Shown piece after piece: positions 46,231-55,204 of a stretch of 64,000 bases of DNA (the first letter of the stretch is position 1; each line of letters starts with the position of its first letter). The notes under the pieces are model-generated. The model was not told where the DNA came from. It saw nothing but the letters and a program-made list of their open reading frames with translations, and ran no database searches. The translations under genes were made by a program, and so were the position numbers. The DNA lies in NCBI RefSeq assembly GCF_014132355.1, contig NZ_BLZO01000198.1, forward strand, positions 1-64,000. The letters are read 5' to 3'. This stretch comes from Okeania sp. KiyG1. Lineage in GTDB: Bacteria; Cyanobacteriota; Cyanobacteriia; Cyanobacteriales; Microcoleaceae.

Positions 46231-46353
46231 TCTCCATCTCCCCATCTCCCCACCTCCCCATCTCCCCATCTCCCCATCTCCCCATCTCCCCATCTCCCCA
46301 TCTCCCCACCTCCCCATCTCCCCATCTCCCCATCTCCCCACCTCCCCATCTCC
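46231..46353. repeat. CTCCCCAT minisatellite
   Basis: About 15 units of CTCCCCAT / CTCCCCAC form the opposite-strand version of the GGGGAGAT arrays at 1749 and 11139. The surrounding gap 45975-46498 holds a half MITE end at about 46368 (TTCAACCATACATGATATAA) and no gene. Confidence 0.85.
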
Positions 46354-46498
46354 TCCCTACTCCCTTAATTTATAAGTATTCAACCATACATGATATAAGT
46401 TATTTTTTTATTGACTTTTAACATAAATATGATAATAAAATTCAAGTTTCATCAACAAAACTTATAACTTACTTAAACAACACTATACTTAACACCCC

Positions 46499-46527
46499 TT
46501 TACAAACCGAAATAAACTAGCTATATT
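46499..46527 (+). promoter_or_regulatory. psbA promoter, -35/-10
   Basis: TTTACA (46499-46504), a 17-bp spacer and TATATT (46522-46527) give a near-consensus sigma-70 promoter. This leaves a 5' UTR of about 80 nt before the psbA ATG, usual for psbA. Position is inferred from sequence alone. Confidence 0.75.
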
Positions 46528-46614
46528 ATTAACAACGGCGCAGGAAAACAAAAAAACACCTGCACCACCGTACCTCGAAAATTTCATACATACATAACAG
46601 CAATCATACATACT

Positions 46615-47676
46615 ATGACAACTACCTTACAACAGCGTGAAAACGCCAACGTATGGGAAAAGTTCTGTAGCTGGATTACCAGCACAGACAATCGTTTATA
46701 CATCGGTTGGTTCGGTGTATTAATGATCCCTACCTTGTTAACAGCTACTATCTGCTACATCATCGCATTTGTAGCAGCTCCTCCTGTAGACATTGATGGT
46801 ATCCGCGAACCCGTCGCTGGTTCCTTAATGTACGGAAACAACATCATTTCTGGTGCAGTAGTACCTTCCTCCAACGCTATCGGTCTACACTTCTACCCTA
46901 TCTGGGAAGCAGCAAGTTTGGATGAGTGGCTCTACAACGGTGGCCCATACCAGCTAGTAATCTTCCACTTCCTCATTGGCGTATTTTGCTACATGGGTCG
47001 TGAGTGGGAATTATCCTACCGCTTAGGTATGCGTCCTTGGATCTGTGTTGCTTACTCCGCTCCTGTAGCAGCAGCAACAGCAGTATTCTTAATCTATCCT
47101 ATTGGACAAGGAAGCTTCTCCGATGGAATGCCTTTAGGAATCTCCGGAACATTCAACTTCATGTTAGTGTTCCAAGCAGAGCACAACATCCTAATGCACC
47201 CATTCCACATGTTAGGTGTAGCAGGTGTATTCGGTGGTTCATTGTTCAGTGCAATGCACGGTTCTTTGGTAACTTCTAGCTTAGTACGTGAAACAACAGA
47301 AACTGAGTCTCAGAACTACGGTTATAAGTTCGGTCAAGAAGAAGAAACTTACAACATCGTAGCAGCTCACGGCTACTTCGGTCGTTTAATCTTCCAATAT
47401 GCATCATTCAACAACAGCCGTTCCTTACACTTCTTCTTAGGAGCATGGCCAGTAGTAGGTATTTGGTTCACAGCTTTAGGTGTATCAACAATGGCCTTCA
47501 ACTTGAATGGTTTCAACTTCAACCAGTCCATCATCGACTCCAGTGGTCGTGTAGTAAATACTTGGGCAGACATCATTAACCGCGCTAACTTAGGTATGGA
47601 AGTAATGCACGAGCGTAACGCTCACAACTTCCCTCTAGATTTAGCTGCTGTAGAAGCTCCTTCTATCAATGGTTAA
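46615..47676 (+). CDS. psbA: Photosystem II D1 protein
   Basis: D1 is the photosystem II reaction-centre core protein in thylakoid membranes, binding P680, pheophytin, QB and the Mn4Ca cluster. The numbering fits the family exactly: E130, Y161 (YZ), D170, E189, H190, H198, H215, S264, H272, H332, E333, H337, D342 and A344. E130 is the form associated with high-light (D1:2-type) D1. Cleavage after A344 (NFPLDLA) would remove AVEAPSING, a nine-residue tail compared with about 16 in most cyanobacterial D1, so the precursor is 353 residues. A strong promoter precedes it and a terminator follows; it is monocistronic. Identification is certain. Confidence 0.99.
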   Translation: MTTTLQQRENANVWEKFCSWITSTDNRLYIGWFGVLMIPTLLTATICYIIAFVAAPPVDIDGIREPVAGSLMYGNNIISGAVVPSSNAIGLHFYPIWEAASLDEWLYNGGPYQLVIFHFLIGVFCYMGREWELSYRLGMRPWICVAYSAPVAAATAVFLIYPIGQGSFSDGMPLGISGTFNFMLVFQAEHNILMHPFHMLGVAGVFGGSLFSAMHGSLVTSSLVRETTETESQNYGYKFGQEEETYNIVAAHGYFGRLIFQYASFNNSRSLHFFLGAWPVVGIWFTALGVSTMAFNLNGFNFNQSIIDSSGRVVNTWADIINRANLGMEVMHERNAHNFPLDLAAVEAPSING

Positions 47677-47709
47677 TTTTTGAGTTGATTGATTAAATTT
47701 TAGTTAGTC

Positions 47710-47741
47710 AAAAAACCCTCCCTTTGGGAGTGGTTTTTTGG
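47710..47741 (+). terminator. psbA terminator
   Basis: AAAAAACCCTCCC, loop TTTG, GGAGTGGTTTTTT form a stem followed by T-rich sequence, 33 nt after the psbA stop. Confidence 0.88.
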
Positions 47742-47772
47742 TTTGTTTGATGGAAAATTTAGGATAAAGGTT

Positions 47773-47953
47773 ATATCATTTTCGGTTGAATACTTATAAA
47801 TAACTGTTGTGAGGAGTCAGGAGTCAGGAGGAGAGTCAGCAGGGAATAAAGGAGGAAAAGAGGAAATAATTGATAATTTCAGTATTTTTTTGGTACTATC
47901 GGTACTGTCAGTCCTTAAATTTTATTTATAACTGACCCGTCCGAACATGATAT
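47773..47953. repeat. MITE-like element, TATCATGTCCGG family, diverged copy
   Basis: ATATCATTTTCGGTTGAATA on the left and CCGTCCGAACATGATAT on the right. Inside is a GAGTCAGGAGTCAGGAG tract as in 2180-2210. It lies between psbA and the next repeat. Confidence 0.65.
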
Positions 47954-47980
47954 TAGATAAAATGAAGATTACTAATACAA

Positions 47981-48106
47981 TTACCGATAAATTGTGGTTT
48001 AAAGCCTCCCCTTTAAGGGGAAAAATCAAAAAATTTTCATGATTAGTTAATCCTTCTATTACAGGAGAGGTAATTATTAATTATTAATTATTAATTATTA
48101 ATTGTT
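47981..48106. repeat. Fold-back element
   Basis: TTACCGATAAATTGTGGTTT, AAAGCCTCCCCTTTAAGGGG and GGAGAGGTAATTATTAATTA, ending ATTATTAATTGTTG. The end overlaps the TTG used as start of the next gene, so this insertion has replaced that gene's upstream region. Confidence 0.7.
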
Positions 48107-48476
48107 GAAAAAGCCAATATTTGTTAGTTGCACAGCTCTGGCATTAATATTTGGGTCTTTCACTAAAGAAGTAAATGCACAAAATGTCACATCAGCTCCA
48201 GGAGGTAGTACAGGTTGGGAGCCTGTTTCTACTACAAATGAGTCAGATTGTGCAGCTAAAGCAGTACAGAAAATGAGCAGTTTAGTAGCAACAGGACTAA
48301 TTAAAACTGTCACTGGTTCTTCTTCACGGTATGCAAGAGGAAATGCTGTTTTTAATATTGTCTGTCATAAGGATGGTAAGTATGTTCGGGTTGATATTAT
48401 ATGTTTTGGTAAGTGTGTGGATGACACTTATGACATTCGTTCCCAGATAGAAAAAATGCTGAGAAATGGTTGGTAA
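48102..48476 (+). CDS. Small secreted protein with signal peptide
   Basis: The 124-residue product, KKPIFVSCTALALIFGSFTK then EVNAQ, forms a Sec signal peptide (cleavage after about residue 26). The mature part has four to five cysteines (SDCAAK, NIVCHKDG, IICFGKCVDD), probably making disulfides, and the phrase KYVRVDIICFGKCVDDTYD. No ATG is available; the only start is TTG at 48102 or 48105, which lies at the edge of a fold-back repeat, so the native start may be lost. I recognise no family. Extracytoplasmic location is the only safe inference. Confidence 0.55.
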   Translation: MLKKPIFVSCTALALIFGSFTKEVNAQNVTSAPGGSTGWEPVSTTNESDCAAKAVQKMSSLVATGLIKTVTGSSSRYARGNAVFNIVCHKDGKYVRVDIICFGKCVDDTYDIRSQIEKMLRNGW

Positions 48477-49191
48477 ATCCAACCTTTATCTAAATTATCC
48501 AAAAAATAAAATTTTCTTAGAATTTAGTTTTTCCAAAGCTTCAAGTATTCTTGCTTTTAAATAACATATAATTGAACTACAAATAAGACTTAAACAAAAA
48601 CACTATAGCAATTCCCAAAAAGCGTTTCTGTACAAAATTCTTTTGCTGCTGTGTAAACCAAAGGGTAAATATCTACAAAAAATTTAAGTTTTTTTGGACT
48701 TTTAAGTCTTCTGTTCTAGATAACTAAAGCCTTCTTCCCTCTTCAATTCTTCCCTCTTCCTTAGCTTTACCGAAAAATTGTGGGTATGCGCCTCCCCTTT
48801 TAAGGGGATAATAAGCGGTCGTTTGCGGAGCAGTCCGTTAGATGGGATGGCGAGGTCTCCTCGCCATATCCAATCGACCAAGAGAAGAAAAATTTTCATT
48901 ATTAGTCAATCCTCTTCTTTTCAAGGAGAGGTAATTATTAATCATTAATAATTAATGATTAATTGTTGAAAATACCGATACTACCGAACTTGATATAAAA
49001 AGATAAAAATATAACTTTACCTCACGAGCTTGAGAAACGCTATATATTCAGTTAGTAATAAATTAAAACTATAACGTTATAGTTTTTCAACATCAAAATC
49101 TATGAAAAAACCAAGTTTTCAGGTTCTCCTACCGAAGTCCTGATTCAGTTTATGATAAAAAAAAGATACTAAATATATAAGCTGAATTTTT
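48477..49191. other. Non-coding gap with a degenerate MITE and a fold-back element
   Basis: About 48653-48765 carries GTAAACCAAAGGGTAAATAT, CTACAAAAAATTTAAG and a CTTCCCTCTTC tract, a degenerate relative of the 2453-2630 element. A fold-back element (48769-48968) follows it. At about 48970, CCGATACTACCGAACTTGAT is the far end of the split MITE. The last 150 bp presumably hold the promoter of the ABC ATPase gene. Confidence 0.55.
48769..48968. repeat. Fold-back element nested in a MITE remnant
   Basis: TACCGAAAAATTGTGG, TCCCCTTTTAAGGGGATAAT, GCGGTCG, ATGGCGAGGTCTCC, CATATCCAATCGACCAAGAG, AAGGAGAGGTAATTATTAAT. It appears to have inserted into a TATCATGTCCGG-family copy, whose two ends lie at about 48653 and 48985. 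Confidence 0.6.
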
Positions 49192-50175
49192 ATGGAATCT
49201 GCTGTCAATATTCCCACTGAAGCTAAGAAACCAGAAAAATTGCCAGTTGTGCAAACTACTAATTTAGGCAAATTTTACCGCACTGGTTTTTGGATGAATC
49301 AAAAAATAGAATCTCTTAAAAGCTGTACTTTGACAGTTTATCAAGGAGAAACTTTTGGACTTTTGGGACAAAATGGTGCAGGTAAAACTACCCTACTTAA
49401 AACTTTATTAGGAATTGTACGCCCTACATCTGGATCGGGAGCTTTATTAGGACAACCAATAGGCGATCGAGTGATTAAAGAAAAAATTGGTTACTTGCCA
49501 GAAAATCCTTACTTTTATGAATATTTAACTGGATGGGAATTTCTAGAGTTTGTAGCAGGATTATTTCAAATACCAACATCAATACAAAAACAAAGAATTC
49601 CAGAATTACTTGACTTAGTGGGGTTATCCAAATCAACGGCTATCAGAAAGCAATTACGTCAATATTCTAAGGGAATGTTGCAAAGAGTTGGTATGGCGCA
49701 AGCTTTGATTAATGACCCTGAGTTAGTATTTTTGGATGAACCAATGTCAGGTTTAGATCCAATGGGACGTTATCAAATCAGAGAAATTATTATCTCGCTT
49801 AAAAAACAAGGGAAGACGATTTTTTTTAATAGTCATGTTTTGTCTGATGTGGAGAAAATATGCGATCGCATTGCTATTCTTGCAGAGGGAGAATTAATTT
49901 GTATTGGTACTTTAGATGAAGTATTAGGAACTAATGAAAGTTATTATGTCAAGGGTAAAAGTGGTAATCTGAAGATTCTTAAGCAATGGATACCTGATTT
50001 AGAATTTGAGCATAATTTTTGGCAAGGTCATTTGCAGGGAGACCCCAAAGAATTTTTAGTTAGTGTGGGATTAATGAAAGCTACACTAATGAAAATGAAT
50101 ATAGAAAGGCTTAGTCTAGAAGAGTATTTTATGCAGCAATTACGAGAAAGGGGTATTTTTTCTAGTAAGGAATAG
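49192..50175 (+). CDS. ABC transporter ATP-binding protein
   Basis: The 327-residue ATPase has Walker A GQNGAGKTT, Q-loop GYLPENPYFYE, signature Y-S-K-G-M (replacing LSGGQ), Walker B LVFLDEPMSGLDP, and H-loop FFNSHVLSDVEKICD. The SKGM signature, PENPYF Q-loop and a C-terminal extension of about 90 residues (ESYYVKGKSGNLKIL onward) are typical of the DrrA/NatA/CcmA-like exporter family. No permease gene follows; the next 1.1 kb is repeats, so the partner is elsewhere or lost. Substrate unknown. It starts with ATG (MESAVNIPTEAKKPEKL). Confidence 0.88.
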   Translation: MESAVNIPTEAKKPEKLPVVQTTNLGKFYRTGFWMNQKIESLKSCTLTVYQGETFGLLGQNGAGKTTLLKTLLGIVRPTSGSGALLGQPIGDRVIKEKIGYLPENPYFYEYLTGWEFLEFVAGLFQIPTSIQKQRIPELLDLVGLSKSTAIRKQLRQYSKGMLQRVGMAQALINDPELVFLDEPMSGLDPMGRYQIREIIISLKKQGKTIFFNSHVLSDVEKICDRIAILAEGELICIGTLDEVLGTNESYYVKGKSGNLKILKQWIPDLEFEHNFWQGHLQGDPKEFLVSVGLMKATLMKMNIERLSLEEYFMQQLRERGIFSSKE

Positions 50176-51323
50176 ATTAATATCATGTTCCGTTGAATAA
50201 GTAGGTAGACGGGAAAATTTATCACTATGTAACGAAAAGTTAAATCTGAGTTCTAGAGTTAAATTTAATGGGGGGTCTTATTCTTATTAGGACTTACGCA
50301 TGAAGTACGAAAAACTAGGATTTGATATTGCTTCCCTGTAGGTCGCAATGACGAAAATATGTTGTAATGCCAATTTGATAAATGTTTGCTACAAATAGTT
50401 AGGCTATTTCTTAGAGTCAACCCACCCCTCGCCCCTCCCCTCCCAACCCACCCCTAACCCCGACCGTGGAGGGAGGGGAAGTCAGGAGTCAGGAGTCGTA
50501 TGGGAATAACTTCAATACCAGTTTTGAGCTAGTAAATTCTATTTTTTGTCAAAGGAAGACCTCCTGTAAAGTATTTTTCTCATGCTTATTATTCGTAACA
50601 TTCTTTTTTCATGCATGGTATAATGCATAAGTCCTATCTTATGTTTACTTCTCCCCTACTGCTCTACTCCCCTGCTAAATAAAATTTTGTTTGCTACTAT
50701 TTAATGCTGTTTTCCCTTCTTTACTATTCCCTTTTTCATAGCACTTGGTCTCTACATCCCAGGTGAAAACGCTACATTTGTTCTCTATAAAAAGAGTTTC
50801 GTAATATTCTTTGATATTGATCGAACTATAAATTTAAAATAAATTAATCAAAACTTTTTTCTTAAATTTTTAGTAAGCATTTCCTACGGAATGCTGCGCA
50901 AACAGCAGTCAGCCATCAGCTAGCCTCCTAGGTCGGAACTACGTTATCAGCTATGTGTTATAAACTCATTATCATACTAGAAGGGAATTATCCACCAAGG
51001 GGAATTAAAGTTCATTAATTAAATTGCCCATAACCTAACCTCAGTTATTGTTTGAATATTTTCATGCATCTGATTGCTGAATGTTAATAGCTGAATGCTT
51101 ACAATTTTTATTGTCTTTTTTCAACTTTCTAGCAATAGTAAATTCCCAAAAAAGTTGCCAGGCTTTCAGAGAAAAAAACTGCTGGTAATAACATATTGAT
51201 AGCTGTTAATAATTGTTTTTGTTTGACAGCGACTATACCCCAATGCAGATTTATGTATTGCCGTATATATTCAATATCTGGGATTATATTAGAATACTTT
51301 TTATGAACTTTAGTATGAATTAT
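50176..51323. other. 1.1-kb repeat-filled gap
   Basis: A MITE end lies at 50179 (ATATCATGTTCCGTTGAATA), a TAGGACTTACGCA element at 50288-50636, the dispersed repeat of 9248-9420 at 50689-50930, and further TAGCTGAATGCTTACA-type repeat pieces at about 51080. No gene is supported. Confidence 0.6.
50288..50636. repeat. MITE-like element with TAGGACTTACGCA ends
   Basis: TAGGACTTACGCATGA on the left and TGCATAAGTCCTA on the right are inverted repeats of 12-13 bp. Nested at about 50367-50481 is the repeat also nested in 2254-2360 (AATTTGATAAATGTTTGCTA plus the GC-rich block). Confidence 0.7.
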
Positions 51324-51766
51324 TTATTTCATCAAAATATTAGTATTACAACGTTTTTTAAGGGGATTTTTTTTGTCATATACCCCGGTCCAAATAGTAC
51401 GATAAACTAAGCATTGGTTGAGAAAAATAGCATCACCAAACTCAGCAATTCTAATCCAAGAATCAATATAATCGCAACTCCTTAAATTAGTATCCCATCC
51501 TCCAGATTCTAAAAAAGCATCCCGACGAAAAGCAACTTGAATAGGAGTACCAAATGGCACTAATTCTAGTAACATCCCATAGTGAATATCTTCTTGAAGA
51601 ATATAAAATGCTGTTCCAGGCCCTGTTTTATAAGTACGACTAATTTCTACCTGATGAAAATTAACTTGTGTTACCTGACAAGAAAGAATTACTGCTTGAG
51701 AATGAAGAGTAATGGCTTTAGTCATTTCCTCTATAGAACCCCTAACCGTATCTTCATAAATATGCG
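51324..51766 (-). pseudogene. Glycosyltransferase family 2 fragment
   Basis: The frame (open from about 51766, after a TAA) reads EDTVRGSIEEMTKAITLHSQ, VTQVNFHQVEISRTYKTGPG, GTPIQVAFRRDAFLESGGWD, DYIDSWIRIAEFGDAIFLNQ. The segment F-R-R-D-x-F...G-G-W-D...D...D-x-W-x-R-I-A-x-F-G resembles the acceptor-side half of GT2 glycosyltransferases or glycosyltransferase-like hydrolase domains. The N-terminal GT-A part with the DxD motif is missing and no start codon fits, so this is a remnant. The 3' end runs into AT-rich DNA. Confidence 0.5.
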
Positions 51767-52354
51767 CGTTTTTTTAGCCTTGAGTCAGGAGACAGGAGAC
51801 AACCCACCCCTAGCCCCTCCCCTCCCAACCCACCCCTAGCCCCTCCCAGGAGGGGGGAAGACAGGAGGTAAGAGGGAAGAGGGAAGATGTGGGGAGAAAT
51901 AATACAAAAAATTAAACACTCCTTCTTCATATTTTTCCTCAAAATTGATGTGCGAAAAGACTTGACTACCATAATTGTATAGTTCTCAAATGGGTTCTAT
52001 ACAATTAGCTGCCATATAGTTATCATCATCTAAAGATTTTATTCAATCTCCCTGAGCATTTTGTACCCCTAAATTCATTGTCGCTGCATGACCTTGGTGG
52101 GAAGAAGTACAATATTTAAATGATTGTAAAAGATAGTTAAGAATTAAATGTTTTGGCTAGTGTAAGCAAGTATGATGGAGTAGAAAGCTAAACCAAGATT
52201 AAATAAACATCCAGGAGTCAAGAAACGAATAAGTTAAAATCTAAGGATCTACCGCAGCAAGAAAAAAAGTTATTATCACAAGATTTATTGATATTAATAA
52301 CTTGTGACTTAATTTAAAAAGTAATTTTATCTTTAAATTTAGGAGAAAAAATTA
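51767..52354. other. Non-coding gap
   Basis: The GC-rich repeat block CAACCCACCCCTAGCCCC occurs twice at about 51800-51855, followed by a GAGGGAAGAGGGAAGA tract. The last 300 bp before gabD are AT-rich, with GGAGAAAAAATT as ribosome-binding site. No gene. Confidence 0.5.
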
Positions 52355-53722
52355 ATGGCGATCGCTACAATTAATCCAGCAACAGGAGAAACACTAAAAA
52401 CTTTTGAACCAATCACAGATGCAGAGATAGAAACAAAACTAGAACTAGCAATAACAACCTTCCGTCAATATCGTCAAATTCCCATGACTCAACGTGGGGA
52501 ATGGCTATTAGCAGCAGCCGACATATTAGAGAAAAATGCTGAAAAATTTGCTAAAATAATGACCCTAGAAATGGGTAAAACTCTAAGTGGAGCCATTGCC
52601 GAAGCTAAAAAATGTGCCCTAGTCTGTCGCTACTATGCAGAAAATGCAGCAAAATTTCTCGCTGACGTACCAGCACAAACTGACGCAAGTAAGTCCTTTG
52701 TCCGTTATCAACCATTAGGTCCAGTGCTAGCTGTCATGCCTTGGAATTTTCCCTTTTGGCAAGTTTTCAGATTTGCAGCACCAGCTTTAATGGCAGGAAA
52801 TGTAGGTTTATTGAAACACGCCTCTAATGTTCCCCAATGTGCTTTGGCCATTGAAGAAATATTTAAAGAAGCAGGTTTCCCAGAAGGAGCATTTCAAACC
52901 TTATTGATAGGTTCCAATAAAGTAGCAGGCATCATGGCAGATGACCGAGTCAAAGCAGGAACTTTGACTGGAAGTGAACCAGCAGGAATGGCTTTAGCAG
53001 CAATAGCAGGTAAATCAATTAAAAAAACTGTTTTGGAATTGGGGGGTAGCGATCCGTTTATAGTATTAGAAAGTGCTAATTTAGAACAAGCTGTGTCTAC
53101 TGCTGTTACAGCTCGGATGTTGAATAATGGCCAATCTTGTATTGCAGCCAAACGCTTCATCTTGGCAGAAACCATTGCTGAAGAATTTCAACAGCGTCTA
53201 GTAGAAAAATTTGAGGCTTTGAAGGTAGGAGACCCTATGTTGCCAGATACAGATATTGGTCCTTTGGCAACTCCATCTATTCTTCAAGAGTTAAATTATC
53301 AAGTAGAAGTTTCTGTTGAAAAAGGAGCAAAAGTTCTAACAGGAGGTCATCTTTTATCTGACGGTCCCGGAAATTTTTACCCTCCTACTATTTTGGCGGA
53401 GATTCCAGTTGATTCTCCTGCTTATGAAGAGGAGTTTTTTGGTCCTGTTGCCTTAATATTTCGGGTGGCTAATATTGATGAAGCAATAGAACTGGCCAAT
53501 AACACTCCCTTCGGATTAGGTGCAAGTGCATGGACTACAGATACAGCACAGACAGATAGGTTAATATCAGAACTAGAAGCAGGTGCAGTTTTTATTAATG
53601 GTTTAGTCAAGTCTGACCCCCGTCTGCCTTTTGGTGGGATTAAACGTTCTGGCTATGGTCGAGAACTTAGCAAAGAAGGAATTCTAGAATTTGTCAATAT
53701 TAAGACAGTTTGGATTAGATAA
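52355..53722 (+). CDS. gabD: Succinate-semialdehyde dehydrogenase
   Basis: It oxidises succinate semialdehyde to succinate with NAD(P)+. The 455 residues show the aldehyde dehydrogenase fold: PWNFPFWQ (129-136), LTGSEPAGMALA, general base E228 in VLELGGSDPF, nucleophile C262 in NNGQSCIAAKRF, and EEFFGPVA and PFGLGAS near the C-terminus. Together with the decarboxylase at 55205 it forms the cyanobacterial shunt that replaces 2-oxoglutarate dehydrogenase in the TCA cycle. The two genes share a strand but are separated by 1.5 kb of non-coding DNA. An AGGAGAAAAAATT site precedes the ATG. Confidence 0.95.
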   Translation: MAIATINPATGETLKTFEPITDAEIETKLELAITTFRQYRQIPMTQRGEWLLAAADILEKNAEKFAKIMTLEMGKTLSGAIAEAKKCALVCRYYAENAAKFLADVPAQTDASKSFVRYQPLGPVLAVMPWNFPFWQVFRFAAPALMAGNVGLLKHASNVPQCALAIEEIFKEAGFPEGAFQTLLIGSNKVAGIMADDRVKAGTLTGSEPAGMALAAIAGKSIKKTVLELGGSDPFIVLESANLEQAVSTAVTARMLNNGQSCIAAKRFILAETIAEEFQQRLVEKFEALKVGDPMLPDTDIGPLATPSILQELNYQVEVSVEKGAKVLTGGHLLSDGPGNFYPPTILAEIPVDSPAYEEEFFGPVALIFRVANIDEAIELANNTPFGLGASAWTTDTAQTDRLISELEAGAVFINGLVKSDPRLPFGGIKRSGYGRELSKEGILEFVNIKTVWIR

Positions 53723-55204
53723 TTAAGTATTTGGCGATAAGATAAATAAAGTTAATCTTGTCTACCTACTTAATAGTTGTTAAGAGTTATAGCAATTACT
53801 TAAAATATTGTCATACTTAGATTTAATATTTCTCAATCCTAGAAGTTGAATTGATTGCTGAGTATGCAATAACTGTTATTCTTTTCAGGGTGATTTTTAC
53901 AGTCTAAGCTATATAGTGCTGCTTCTAAAAGTTGGTCTTAGATGTGATATAAAATCTGTTTGTACAGTTATAAAAAAACCCGATCCTATAACTGAAGTAG
54001 TAGGGGTTTTACATAGAACCGACTTACATCTTCTCACTAACTATGGAATCCTAACTTCTAATACCATTTATTAGTCATTAAGTGCTACCCTTGGAAGGTA
54101 GTAAAAATCAGCATAAACTAGATACTATTTAGATGTAGAAAATTCAAGCATTGCAAATTTTTTGAGCATTGGTATAACTTCTAACCGTTAACTTTTAATT
54201 CCTGACTTCTAAATCATCAAATAACTAATTATCGGGATTTGATGGTAAGGTATTCGGCTGTCAGCTATTAGCTAGCCTCCGATGGTCGGAACTGCCGACT
54301 TCAGCTATTAATTTTGGGTCTGTGTAAAAGCAACCTTTGAAATTTAAAAAGAATAAAAAGTTACTGCCATGAGTCCCAGGACAAAACCTTAGAAGTAATT
54401 ATTCATTACTAATTGCTGTTTGCGTAGCATCCCGTAGGGAAATGCTGACTGCTGATAGCTGTTTGCGCAGCATTCCGCAGGAAATGCTTACATTTGATGT
54501 AAGGTATGAGAGGATGTTTAGTAAGTATAGTTTTTGTATCTAAATAATTCAGAATAATTATCAATCTACCTTTAATGCTTTCCCTATTTCAGGAGGGTTT
54601 ACTGGAAATTAGATGACTTTTTGATTACCTACTAAAAACTTTTAAAGCATCCCCTTAGATTCAATCTAAAGTAGGCAGGAAAAATAATTTTTATATCTAC
54701 TACTCAGATATATTTTTACTTTATTTTGCCGGCTTTAACCAAATAGAAAATTTATTTCCCACAGATACTTAATTACTTGGAAAAAATTGAATCTCTATTC
54801 AATTTATTTTGACTCCGGAAAATAAGAAATAATCAATTATATAATTTTTGTTTGAAAATTAAGTATCATATTTCAGCCTGTAATTTAGAGAAATAATAGT
54901 CGAAATTACTTTTCGCTGTACCCGTAAATCTATCTTAATTTAAAAAAGCGTTTTGGCGGAATGCTCCGCAAACAGCAATTGGTGCACCCAGCATTTCCTA
55001 AGGTCATAACCCACAAACAGCAAGTGATTTATACTGAAACCGAGAGAAATGCAATTTAAAAGGGGATTACCCCGATTAAATTATCCGGTGCCTACAGGAA
55101 TTTAAACCCAAGCTGATAGCTAAAAAGTGTTAGCCTAAACCTAGTTAAAGTTAAAAGTTTCGATTTAGTTTTCTACCACCTTTGATAAAAGGAGAAAAAT
55201 ACAA
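53723..55204. other. 1.5-kb non-coding gap inside the SSADH / 2-OG decarboxylase pair
   Basis: A weak hairpin (AAAACCC ... GGGGTTTT, about 53974-54012) may end gabD transcription. About 54250-54500 holds the GCTATTAGCTAGCCTCC and AGCATTCCGCAGGAAATG repeat seen at 9365, 19468 and 50875. The remainder is AT-rich. No coding region or RNA gene is recognised. Confidence 0.5.

Noticed and set aside
46231-46353. CRISPR-like regular repeat array
   Set aside because: Units are 8 bp without spacers; this is a minisatellite.
51213-51410. 65-codon plus-strand frame next to the glycosyltransferase remnant
   Set aside because: AT-rich, no motif, partly antisense to the remnant.
53723-55204. Hidden gene between gabD and the decarboxylase
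   Set aside because: All frames are short and interrupted; repeats account for part of the sequence.
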